A DNA stretch of 64,000 bases from JANXLO01 sp038231295 (GTDB taxonomy: Bacteria > Armatimonadota > Chthonomonadetes > Chthonomonadales > Chthonomonadaceae). This document shows positions 24,827 through 31,718 of the stretch, one piece after another. Below the pieces are notes generated by a model. It was not told the DNA's origin. It saw only the letters and a list, made by a program, of their open reading frames with translations, and made no database searches. The position numbers were made by a program, and so were the translations under genes. The stretch covers positions 1-64,000 of the forward strand of contig JBBRLP010000002.1 in NCBI GenBank assembly GCA_038231295.1. Direction: 5' to 3'. The stretch's first letter is position 1. Each line of letters opens with the position of its first letter.

Positions 24827-26551
24827 ATGTCCGATTTTTCCGATCCGTCCAGCCCGTTCAACCGGCTTCAAGCGGTCAAAGACAGCCCCTTCGATCTTGT
24901 GGCGCGGGCGCATCTGGCCCTGGGAGGCTGCACGGGACTGAACAACCCGGAGCGCGACTGCCAGCCCTACACCTACGCGGAACTCCACACCGAACCTCCC
25001 GTCGCGCTGCACGCCCCCTGGGACTATGCGGATGTGACCGGGCGGCTGCTCGAAGCCCTGACCTTTGTCCGCATTATGACGGGTACGGCGCCGGACGAGA
25101 CGGATGCCGCCTATGCCCGCCTCCTGGCCTCCTGTCAGCGCGAAGACGGGCTGATCGCTCTCCCCGCCGAAGCCTGGACGCATACGGCTCCCATCGTCGA
25201 ACTCGACTGGTCGCAGCGTGGGGCGCTCATGGCCTGGACGACCCGGTATCTGGCTCTGGACGATCAGGATTCTCTCCAGCGAGCGCAGCGGCTCGTCCAT
25301 GCGCTCTTTAAGACTGCCGTCTGGGAGGGAGAGACCTGCTGGTATCCCGCCTCTTTTCTGCCGGATCGCGGCTGGACCGACCGCCTGCCTCCTGTGGGGC
25401 GCATGAGCGACCTGCTCATCGGGGCGCAGATTGTCTTTCCGCTGGCGCGTTTTGCCGCCGCGACGGGCAGCAGCGAGGCGCTGCAACTGGCGAAAGGGCT
25501 GATACGCTTTCTGCGGGAGCGCTCCGGGGCGTTCACCGAAGATGGCAAGATGACGGAGCGGGGCGGAAAGTATCTGCATAGCACGACCGGGTTTATTCTC
25601 GGAACGCTGAAGTACGGTCTCGTCACCGGACGAGACGAGACGGTGGACTGGGCGAAATCGGCCTATGAACACACGCGCGAATGGGGTACGGAGTTCGGTT
25701 TCTTCCCGCATCGCATCAACGGCAAAGACCGCTGGCAGGGCGACCTCTGCACCACGCAGGACATGATCGAGATCGCGTTGCTGCTCGGTGCGAAGCGTGA
25801 TCCGATCTATTTCGCGGACGCCGAACGCTACGGGCGCAATCATCTTATGGAGAGCCAGATCCTGCATCTGGACTGGGTGGATGGGAAAGTGGACGCGCCG
25901 TTCAGTCAGGAAGTCTGGTGCGCCAATCATCCGCCGGAAGGCATCACGATGGACGACGTATCCCGCCGCGCTATTGGGGGCTTCGCGGGCTGGACGCGCT
26001 TCAACGACGCTTTCGACCCTGCAAATCCCCGCCTCATGCAGCGCTGCAACGCCTCCGGAACACGCGGCCTCTACGACCTGTGGCACAACGCCGTCAATCG
26101 GCACGAGGGCGCGGTTATGGTAAATCTGCACTTCTCCCGTGATACCCGGTGGGCGAGCGTGACTTCACATGTTCCGCAGAAAGGCGGCGTCGAAGTCCTG
26201 ATGAAGACTCGCGGCGTGCTTGCCGTGCGCGTGCCCTCGCATTTGAACAACGAGCAGGTCGTTGTCACCGTGAACAACGTTCGGCCCCGACAGGAGGTTC
26301 TGCGCGGCGGCTACGCCTGGCTGGAAGCCCTGCAGCTTGGCGATACCGTTACGGTGGAATGGCCGCTGGAAGAGCGGGCGATGTTCTACGAGATGGACGA
26401 TCAGCGGCTGCTTGCCAACTGGCGCGGGGATACACTGCTCAAAATGGATCCGCCCGGCACACTCTCTCCGCTCTATCAGCGCTCTATCCAGATGACGGCT
26501 GCCGTTCCGCACGGCACGACCGGGCCGGTCAAAGAGATAGACTCGCTCTGA
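24827..26551 (+). CDS. Putative six-hairpin (alpha/alpha) glycosidase-like protein
   Basis: I start at ATG 24827 (SD gagg, 7 bases upstream) because the promoter -10 box ends at 24758, only 11 bases before the alternative ATG at 24770; the protein is 574 residues. It is soluble and has no signal peptide. Residues ~60-430 are repeated helix pairs (GRLLEALTFVRIMTG, QRGALMAWTTRYLAL, LAKGLIRFLRER) as in (alpha/alpha)6 barrels. The last ~130 residues are beta-rich and end like GH127-type proteins (LGDTVTVEWPLEERAMFY). The relation to GH127/DUF1680 is distant. Its stop shares a base with the rtcA start. Confidence 0.65.
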   Translation: MSDFSDPSSPFNRLQAVKDSPFDLVARAHLALGGCTGLNNPERDCQPYTYAELHTEPPVALHAPWDYADVTGRLLEALTFVRIMTGTAPDETDAAYARLLASCQREDGLIALPAEAWTHTAPIVELDWSQRGALMAWTTRYLALDDQDSLQRAQRLVHALFKTAVWEGETCWYPASFLPDRGWTDRLPPVGRMSDLLIGAQIVFPLARFAAATGSSEALQLAKGLIRFLRERSGAFTEDGKMTERGGKYLHSTTGFILGTLKYGLVTGRDETVDWAKSAYEHTREWGTEFGFFPHRINGKDRWQGDLCTTQDMIEIALLLGAKRDPIYFADAERYGRNHLMESQILHLDWVDGKVDAPFSQEVWCANHPPEGITMDDVSRRAIGGFAGWTRFNDAFDPANPRLMQRCNASGTRGLYDLWHNAVNRHEGAVMVNLHFSRDTRWASVTSHVPQKGGVEVLMKTRGVLAVRVPSHLNNEQVVVTVNNVRPRQEVLRGGYAWLEALQLGDTVTVEWPLEERAMFYEMDDQRLLANWRGDTLLKMDPPGTLSPLYQRSIQMTAAVPHGTTGPVKEIDSL

Positions 26552-27651
26552 TGGCAGCCGAAGCCATACAGGTTGATGGCGCGTTCGGGGAGGGCGGAGG
26601 GCAGATCATTCGCACCTCGGTCGCTCTCTCCGCGCTGACCGGAACTCCCGTCGAGATCGTGAACATCCGCGCCCGCCGCAGCAAACCGGGGCTTCAGGCG
26701 CAGCACCTGACGGCGGTTCAGGCCGCAGCCGCCCTGTGCAGCGCCTCCCTGCGCGGCGCGGCGCTCGGCTCGCTTAGCCTCTTCTTTACGCCCGGCAGGC
26801 CTGCCTCCGAACGCCAGTTTCTCTTCGACATCGCGGCGGCGCGGGGCGGTGCTTCGGCGGGCGCGACCGGACTGGTGGCGCAGACGATCCTCGTTCCTCT
26901 CTGTCTCGTCTTCCCCGATTCCGCCGAAGCGATTATTCAGGGCGGAACCCATGTCCCGATGGCTCCGCCTGCCGACTACCTCGAAGCCGTCTATCTCCCG
27001 GCCCTCCAGCGCATGGGGTTTGCTGCCTCCCTCCGCATGACCCGTGCGGGATTCTTTCCGCGTGGGGGAGGGGAGCTGAAACTGAACGCGCAGCCTGTGT
27101 CCTTCGGCACGCCCTTCGAGGCGACGGAGAGGGGCCGCTTGAAGCAGCTTCGGCTCTTTGTCGTGACCTCCGGGCTGCCGCAAACGGTCGGGGAACGGGG
27201 GCGCGATGCGCTGCTGAAAGAGCTGAAGGGCTACGGCGTTCCGGTGCGGGTGGAGCTGCGTGACCTACCTTCCAACGGGACAGGAGCGGCGGTCGTCCTG
27301 ACCGCAGAGTGCGAGCAGGGGCTTGGCGGCTGGACTTCCCTCGGAGAGCGCGGAAAGCCGATGGAGCGTGTGGCGGCGGAAGCGCTGCGGGAGTTCCAGG
27401 ACTGGTTCGCGTTCGGCGCAAGTGTGGACACCCATCTGGCCGATCAGCTTGTGCTGCCCGCCGCGTTCGTCCCGGCAGTCAGCCGATGGACGACGCACGA
27501 AGTGACCGAGCATCTTCGCACCGTGCTGCACATCACGCAGCGGTTCCTTCCGATCCAGTACACGCTGGAAGACCTGCCTGCGGGCTGCACTCTCGTCTCG
27601 CTGACCGGGGTGGCTCCCTACGAATTCCAGCAAAGAGCGGGCAGACGGTGA
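26551..27651 (+). CDS. rtcA: RNA 3'-terminal phosphate cyclase
   Basis: The 366-residue enzyme converts RNA 3'-phosphate to 2',3'-cyclic phosphate via an AMP adduct. It shows the opening DGAFGEGGGQIIRTSVALS, RRSKPGLQAQHLTAV, GGTHVPMAPPADYLE, the FFPRGGGEL motif and the C-terminal THLADQLVLPAAF whose His is the adenylated nucleophile. The ATG overlaps the preceding stop as TGATG, so the two genes are translationally coupled; the long upstream frame is a shadow. Neither RtcB nor the RtcR activator is present nearby. Confidence 0.95.
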   Translation: MAAEAIQVDGAFGEGGGQIIRTSVALSALTGTPVEIVNIRARRSKPGLQAQHLTAVQAAAALCSASLRGAALGSLSLFFTPGRPASERQFLFDIAAARGGASAGATGLVAQTILVPLCLVFPDSAEAIIQGGTHVPMAPPADYLEAVYLPALQRMGFAASLRMTRAGFFPRGGGELKLNAQPVSFGTPFEATERGRLKQLRLFVVTSGLPQTVGERGRDALLKELKGYGVPVRVELRDLPSNGTGAAVVLTAECEQGLGGWTSLGERGKPMERVAAEALREFQDWFAFGASVDTHLADQLVLPAAFVPAVSRWTTHEVTEHLRTVLHITQRFLPIQYTLEDLPAGCTLVSLTGVAPYEFQQRAGRR

Positions 27652-27667
27652 GAACCCGGAAATACCG

Positions 27668-27696
27668 TTGACAGATGTTCCTACCTGTGGTATCTT
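27668..27696 (+). promoter_or_regulatory. Promoter of the GreA-like gene
   Basis: A perfect TTGACA (27668-27673) and TATCTT (27691-27696) are 17 bases apart. The expected start is near 27703, giving a leader of ~80 bases before ATG 27784. Confidence 0.75.
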
Positions 27697-27783
27697 ATGC
27701 CTGGTGCGAACACTCACTCGCGGGCAGAGAGTGTCTTCGCACTCTGTTTTTACCCCCTGACCTTATCGCATAGGGAGAGTCGT

Positions 27784-28263
27784 ATGGAACAAGGCCAACT
27801 GATTTTAACCGTTACCACGCGAAAGCAGAAGGAAGAAGAACTGAACCGACTTCGATCAATCGAACGCCCTGCCATGACAGAGCAGATCAAACGTGCGCGA
27901 GAGTACGGTGATCTAGCCGAAAACTTCGAGTATCATGCCGCCCGGCAGTCGCAGGCGATTTTGAACGGCAAGATAGCGGAGATAGAGGCGCTGCTGGACA
28001 GGGCAACTATCGTGGACGACCCGGTCGGCGGCAGCGACGAAATCGGTATCGGTTCCGTGGTCACCGTGCGCGATATGGAAACGGAAGATGAGTGGGACTA
28101 CGTGATTGTGGATGCGACCTCTTCGGACCCCGCAAACGACCGTATTTCGTACTCGTCACCGGTCGGGAAAGCGTTGATGAAGCATAAAGTCGGAGATGTT
28201 GTCGAGGTGTTGATACCCGCTGGCCTCGCAAAGTACGAGATCGTCGCCATGCGGTATGAATAG
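27784..28263 (+). CDS. greA: Transcription elongation factor GreA/GreB family
   Basis: The 159-residue protein has the Gre N-terminal antiparallel coiled coil (res. ~8-80), with the tip GDLAENFEYHAARQ carrying the Asp and Glu that coordinate Mg in the RNA polymerase active centre. The C-terminal FKBP-like domain follows (GIGSVVTVRD, YSSPVGKALMKHKVGDVVEV). It restarts backtracked polymerase by stimulating transcript cleavage. ATG 27784 is chosen for its gggagag SD and family length; an upstream in-frame start at 27697 would precede the transcription start. Confidence 0.95.
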   Translation: MEQGQLILTVTTRKQKEEELNRLRSIERPAMTEQIKRAREYGDLAENFEYHAARQSQAILNGKIAEIEALLDRATIVDDPVGGSDEIGIGSVVTVRDMETEDEWDYVIVDATSSDPANDRISYSSPVGKALMKHKVGDVVEVLIPAGLAKYEIVAMRYE

Positions 28264-28356
28264 ATATCCTGACGCAGGCAGCCATTCTATTTTTCCCGGA
28301 GTGAGCAAAGGTTGGGAGTGGCAAAGGGTTGACACCCCTTTGCTCTTCTTATCAAC

Positions 28357-28690
28357 TCACCTTACGCAGGCAGACATACAATTTGTCTCCACCAAGGGAG
28401 CAAAGGGTTGACACCCCTCGCTACGCGCCTGCGGCTGATCGTCCTTCGGACGAAAGGCGTAGAAGGCGAAGAGTGGCCCTCACAGCCTGAACGTTTCCTT
28501 CGGAAACTGGGCCGCAGGTCACTCAGTAGAGGAGTTCACTCCGCCGATTCCGCCCTGCAAACCTTGCTGCGTGGGGTTTCATCCGAAGGACGCTCCGGCG
28601 AAGCCGGGTAGCGAGGGGTGTCAACCCTTTGCCACTACTACCGCCCTTTGCTTTCTGCCTGCGATTTGTGTGGCTGCCTGCGTAAGGTGA
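28357..28690. repeat. Nested palindromic, MITE-like element, copy 2
   Basis: Outer arms tcaccttacgcaggcag at 28357-28373 and 28674-28690 are perfect inverted 17-mers. Inside, 25-base perfect arms 28400-28424 and 28608-28632 flank an interior with further hairpins. Part of the inner arm (gcaaagggttgacacccc) also occurs just outside, at ~28321. The interior holds gtttcc-ttc-ggaaac plus a ggccgcagg box at 28493-28518, matching the element at 21938-22083. It has no coding capacity and fills the 28264-28762 gene-free stretch. Confidence 0.8.
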
Positions 28691-28710
28691 CAATCTGAAT
28701 AAAACAGAAC

Positions 28711-28741
28711 AAGGGGCCAGTGGAATTTCCACTGGCCCCTT
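28711..28741 (-). terminator. Intrinsic terminator of the 28763 gene
   Basis: A 14-base perfect stem (aaggggccagtgga, 28711-28724, with 28728-28741) has a 3-base loop and is followed on the minus strand by ttgttctgtttta. It begins 22 bases after the stop of the minus-strand gene. Confidence 0.8.
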
Positions 28742-28762
28742 ACGATTGCAAACGCTGATCTG

Positions 28763-29137
28763 TCAGGCTTCGATAAGACAGCGCGAGGGCATCAGTGGTC
28801 GGGCGCTCTCGATGCGCTGACGACGCGAACCACTGCGTTCGCGGCTCTGTTCTGCGACGGGCCGAAGCGGAGCAGCGGTGGGTACCCGTACGACAGCCCG
28901 CTGGTTCAGGCGCATGGTTTCGCGGCCTAGGTTCAGAATCTCGCTGAGCGCACGATGGGTGCGCGGGCCTTGCGGCAGCTCGGCGGCCTGCTCCAGAGTC
29001 CAGAAATGCGTTCCGGCGGGGCAAGACTCGACGACCCAGAGTTTGCGCTCGATGTCTTCGACCAGCGCATACGTCATTCCGGGGGGAACGCGCAGGCTGC
29101 GTAAAACTTGATTGATGATAGGTTTGGACGATACCAT
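28763..29137 (-). CDS. Hypothetical basic protein
   Basis: The ATG at 29137 (SD gacgga, about 8 bases upstream) gives 124 residues. The first half is ordered-looking (KPIINQVLRSLRVPPGM, ALVEDIERKLWVVES, PAGTHFWTLEQAAELP). The second half is Arg/Ser-rich and probably disordered. There is no signal peptide or transmembrane helix. It has its own terminator and so is a monocistronic unit. I do not recognise a family; a nucleic-acid-binding role would fit the charge but is a guess. Confidence 0.55.
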   Translation of the reverse strand: MVSSKPIINQVLRSLRVPPGMTYALVEDIERKLWVVESCPAGTHFWTLEQAAELPQGPRTHRALSEILNLGRETMRLNQRAVVRVPTAAPLRPVAEQSRERSGSRRQRIESARPLMPSRCLIEA

Positions 29138-29369
29138 TCGTTTATTCCGTCCCGCTTCCACAGGGACGCTCCTCTTCTGCCGTAGTGTTGCTGGCAGGAT
29201 GTCGGACAGGGATGACCTGTCAATGACGGCGGTTTATACTGCACGTTCGCGTTTTGCGCGGGGAAGCATTCATTGCCGCCAGATGCAATTAGTGAGACCT
29301 GTCGTAGCGAATTACGCCCGTACACGTTTCGTATGTCTACTTTTGCTTTCCTCAACCAATTAGACGTGC

Positions 29370-29403
29370 AAAAGCGACAAAAGGTTTCGCTTTTGTCGCT
29401 TTT
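29370..29403 (-). terminator. Intrinsic terminator after nucleoside symporter gene
   Basis: Fourteen-base perfect arms (aaaagcgacaaaag, 29370-29383, with 29390-29403) and a 6-base loop lie 38 bases beyond the stop of the minus-strand symporter gene; the stem ends in a run of T on that strand. The rest of 29138-29369 shows nothing recognisable. Confidence 0.8.
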
Positions 29404-29440
29404 TAAGGTGTGATTTTTTTCACAGTGTTCGCAGGGCTGG

Positions 29441-30988
29441 CTATGCCTCGACAGGAATGGGCGTCGTTTCGACGACCGGCTCCGGTTTTGGCTCCCGGAA
29501 AGTCAGCCAGTAGATAATCCCGCAGAGCGTGGTCAGCGCGGCAGGCACGATAAAGACCATCTGCCAGTTGACCGGGCCGGGAATCGTCTGCCCCGCATGA
29601 GCAGGGTCAGGAATCATGGTCGTAAAATGATCCTTGAGCATCCCGGAGAAATAGGTTCCCATCCAGTTGCCGACACCCAGCGTCACCAGCGTGAATAGGC
29701 TCTGTGCACTGGCGCGAATGTCCCTCGGCGAGATGCGGTCAATATAGATATACGAAGTGACGAAAACGAAGGCGAAGCCGATGCCGTGGAAGGACATCGA
29801 GGCCAGCACGATGGGAACCGGGACGAACTTATAGAGCGCGAAGATGAAATAGCGCAGCGGCCATGCGAGCGCCCCCAGCACGAGCGTTTTCCGCATCCCC
29901 AGGTATTTCAGCGACAGAGGCGTAAAGAGGCCCAGGCAGATAATCTCTGCGTACTGTGCGATACTCTTGTAGAGGGAGACCAGTTCGTGCTTGATACCCA
30001 TGCCATTCTCCATGAACGGCCCGGAGAAGACATAGTAGAACTGGAACTCGGTGGAGATCAGAAACGAGACGATCATGAAGATGGTGAAGCCGCGCACAGT
30101 GGCGAACATCTTGAACGATTTGGTGAAAGCCCAGGGGTCTTTGGCCACTTTCGAGGGAGGCGTGTTCGGCAGCAGGAACGCGACAACGGTGAGAATGACG
30201 CCGAAGATAGCCGCGATCTGCATCTCCTCGATTGGAGCGCCCTCCGCGCCCGGCGCAGTGGGCTTGATAAAGAGATAGAGCGTAAGCAGCAAACTGGCGG
30301 CGATCCATCCAGTCGTTCCAGCAGTGCGGATAACCGAGAAGGTACGTTCGTCGTCTCGCTTGCCTGTCTTCAAGTCGAAGAGAACGAGGGGAATGTTCGC
30401 CCCTGCGACCACGAGTGCGCCGCCTATCGTCGCCGCCATAATCTCGGTTTGCGACCAGGCTGCCCCGGAGACGCCTTTCCAAATGACGAAGCCGATCAGA
30501 GCCACCGTCGCCAGAAGCCAGATGCCAAGTGCAGCGACATATGGGCTTTGGTAGGCAGCCGCAGCGCCGGGAACTTCGTCCGGCTCTTTACCGAGATGAT
30601 ACATGACGATTGAGTTCGCAATGCCGATAGTCGGCGCGAAGGCCAGCGCCCACACCCACATCCAGGGAATCAGGCCGTTGTGGAAAGGAAGGAGGCTACC
30701 GATCTCGTGTTGGGAGGACATCATCCAGGCGGAACCAGCGCAGACAATAGCGGAAATGGCGAGATACCACTGGCTCGGCATCAGACGGTCTACGATCTGG
30801 CCTCCGATGAAGGGCGTAATGATACAGGCCAGCCATAGGACTCCGTAGACGGCTCCGATTTCCGCGCCGGTTGCGTGCAGGCGCGAGGCGATGGTCGCGC
30901 CGAGAATAGGTGTCCATGCTCCCCAGACGGCGTACTGGAAGAACATCATCGCGCCCAGCAGAACGCGGAGCATCAGTCGAGAAGACAT
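29441..30988 (-). CDS. Nucleoside:H+ symporter-type MFS protein
   Basis: The 515-residue, 12-helix transporter matches the NupG/XapB-like Nuc_H_symport family: the N-terminal helix MMFFQYAVWGAWTPILG is diagnostic, followed by GGQIVDRLMPSQWYL and, in the second half, EFQFYYVFSGPFMENG and YIYIDRISPRDIRASAQSL. Start is ATG 30988 with SD gggag; a 110-codon upstream extension is antisense to the MoaC region and is rejected. Substrate may be nucleosides or, as in many environmental members, something else. A strong terminator follows. Confidence 0.88.
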   Translation of the reverse strand: MSSRLMLRVLLGAMMFFQYAVWGAWTPILGATIASRLHATGAEIGAVYGVLWLACIITPFIGGQIVDRLMPSQWYLAISAIVCAGSAWMMSSQHEIGSLLPFHNGLIPWMWVWALAFAPTIGIANSIVMYHLGKEPDEVPGAAAAYQSPYVAALGIWLLATVALIGFVIWKGVSGAAWSQTEIMAATIGGALVVAGANIPLVLFDLKTGKRDDERTFSVIRTAGTTGWIAASLLLTLYLFIKPTAPGAEGAPIEEMQIAAIFGVILTVVAFLLPNTPPSKVAKDPWAFTKSFKMFATVRGFTIFMIVSFLISTEFQFYYVFSGPFMENGMGIKHELVSLYKSIAQYAEIICLGLFTPLSLKYLGMRKTLVLGALAWPLRYFIFALYKFVPVPIVLASMSFHGIGFAFVFVTSYIYIDRISPRDIRASAQSLFTLVTLGVGNWMGTYFSGMLKDHFTTMIPDPAHAGQTIPGPVNWQMVFIVPAALTTLCGIIYWLTFREPKPEPVVETTPIPVEA

Positions 30989-31224
30989 AAGCGAAACTCC
31001 CGGAGTGGAATAGTTTGGGAACGTCGGACAGGGACGCAGCAAACGGACGTTCACAGGCGAAGAGGATGTGCCTCTATTGGACACAACTCGCCTAACTTCC
31101 TCCTTGCCGGGAATGATTGCCGCCGCGCAGGAGATTGGAGCCAGGATGCGGAATCTGTCGGGGATCTCCTTCTCATACCAGAGGAACGTCTGGGCCATGA
31201 AGGGATAGAACAGGAACGGGAATA

Positions 31225-31701
31225 ATGGCGGAGTTGACGCATCTCGATGCGCGGGGCAACGCGCAGATGGTGGACGTTTCGGCGAAGCAGGAGACGGTGA
31301 GAAGGGCAGTCGCACGAGGCCGGATTCTGCTGAATGCAGAGACGGTTCGGCTATTGCGGGATGGGGCGGTGCCGAAGGGGGATGCCCTCGCCGTGGCGCG
31401 AATCGCCGGGATTATGGCGGCAAAGCGCACCAGCGAACTGATACCGCTCTGTCATCCATTGCCCGTCACGAAGATTGCTGTCGAACTCACGATTATTGAC
31501 GCCGGAGTGGAGATCGAGGCGGAGGTGCGTGTCACGGGAAAAACAGGTGTCGAGATGGAGGCGCTGACCGCCGTCTCGGTCGCGGCCCTCACGCTCTACG
31601 ATATGGTGAAAGCGGTAGATAAAACCGCCGTCATCACGGAAATACGGCTAGAAGAGAAGTCCGGCGGCAAAAGCGGCGACTATCGGCGCACGACGGAGTA
31701 G
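31225..31701 (+). CDS. moaC: Cyclic pyranopterin monophosphate synthase
   Basis: The 158-residue protein has all MoaC blocks: MVDVSAKQETVRRAVARG, KGDALAVARIAGIMAAKRT, SELIPLCHPLPVTK with the substrate-binding His, and GKTGVEMEALTAVSVAALT, then YDMVKAVDK with the catalytic Lys. It makes cPMP, the first stable molybdenum-cofactor precursor, from the MoaA product. No other mo-genes are in the window. SD ggaacggga precedes ATG. The next gene follows by 17 bases, but the relation is probably only co-transcription. Confidence 0.96.
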   Translation: MAELTHLDARGNAQMVDVSAKQETVRRAVARGRILLNAETVRLLRDGAVPKGDALAVARIAGIMAAKRTSELIPLCHPLPVTKIAVELTIIDAGVEIEAEVRVTGKTGVEMEALTAVSVAALTLYDMVKAVDKTAVITEIRLEEKSGGKSGDYRRTTE

Positions 31702-31718
31702 CGCGGGGAGACAGAGCC

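Noticed and set aside
26149..26550. Upstream extension of the RtcA frame
   Set aside because: It lies antiparallel in meaning to the glycosidase-like coding frame, has no RtcA similarity, and ATG 26551 begins the family-typical N-terminus.
28408..28611. 67-codon plus-strand open frame inside the palindromic element
   Set aside because: It follows the inverted-repeat arms and has no SD or protein-like composition; the element explains it.
29112..29363. Open frames on both strands in the gap before the nucleoside symporter terminator
   Set aside because: No SD, unusual composition and overlap with the 28763 gene start; treated as non-coding.
30989..31315. 110-codon N-terminal extension of the nucleoside symporter
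   Set aside because: Antisense to the divergent moaC start, not membrane-like, and ATG 30988 has an SD.
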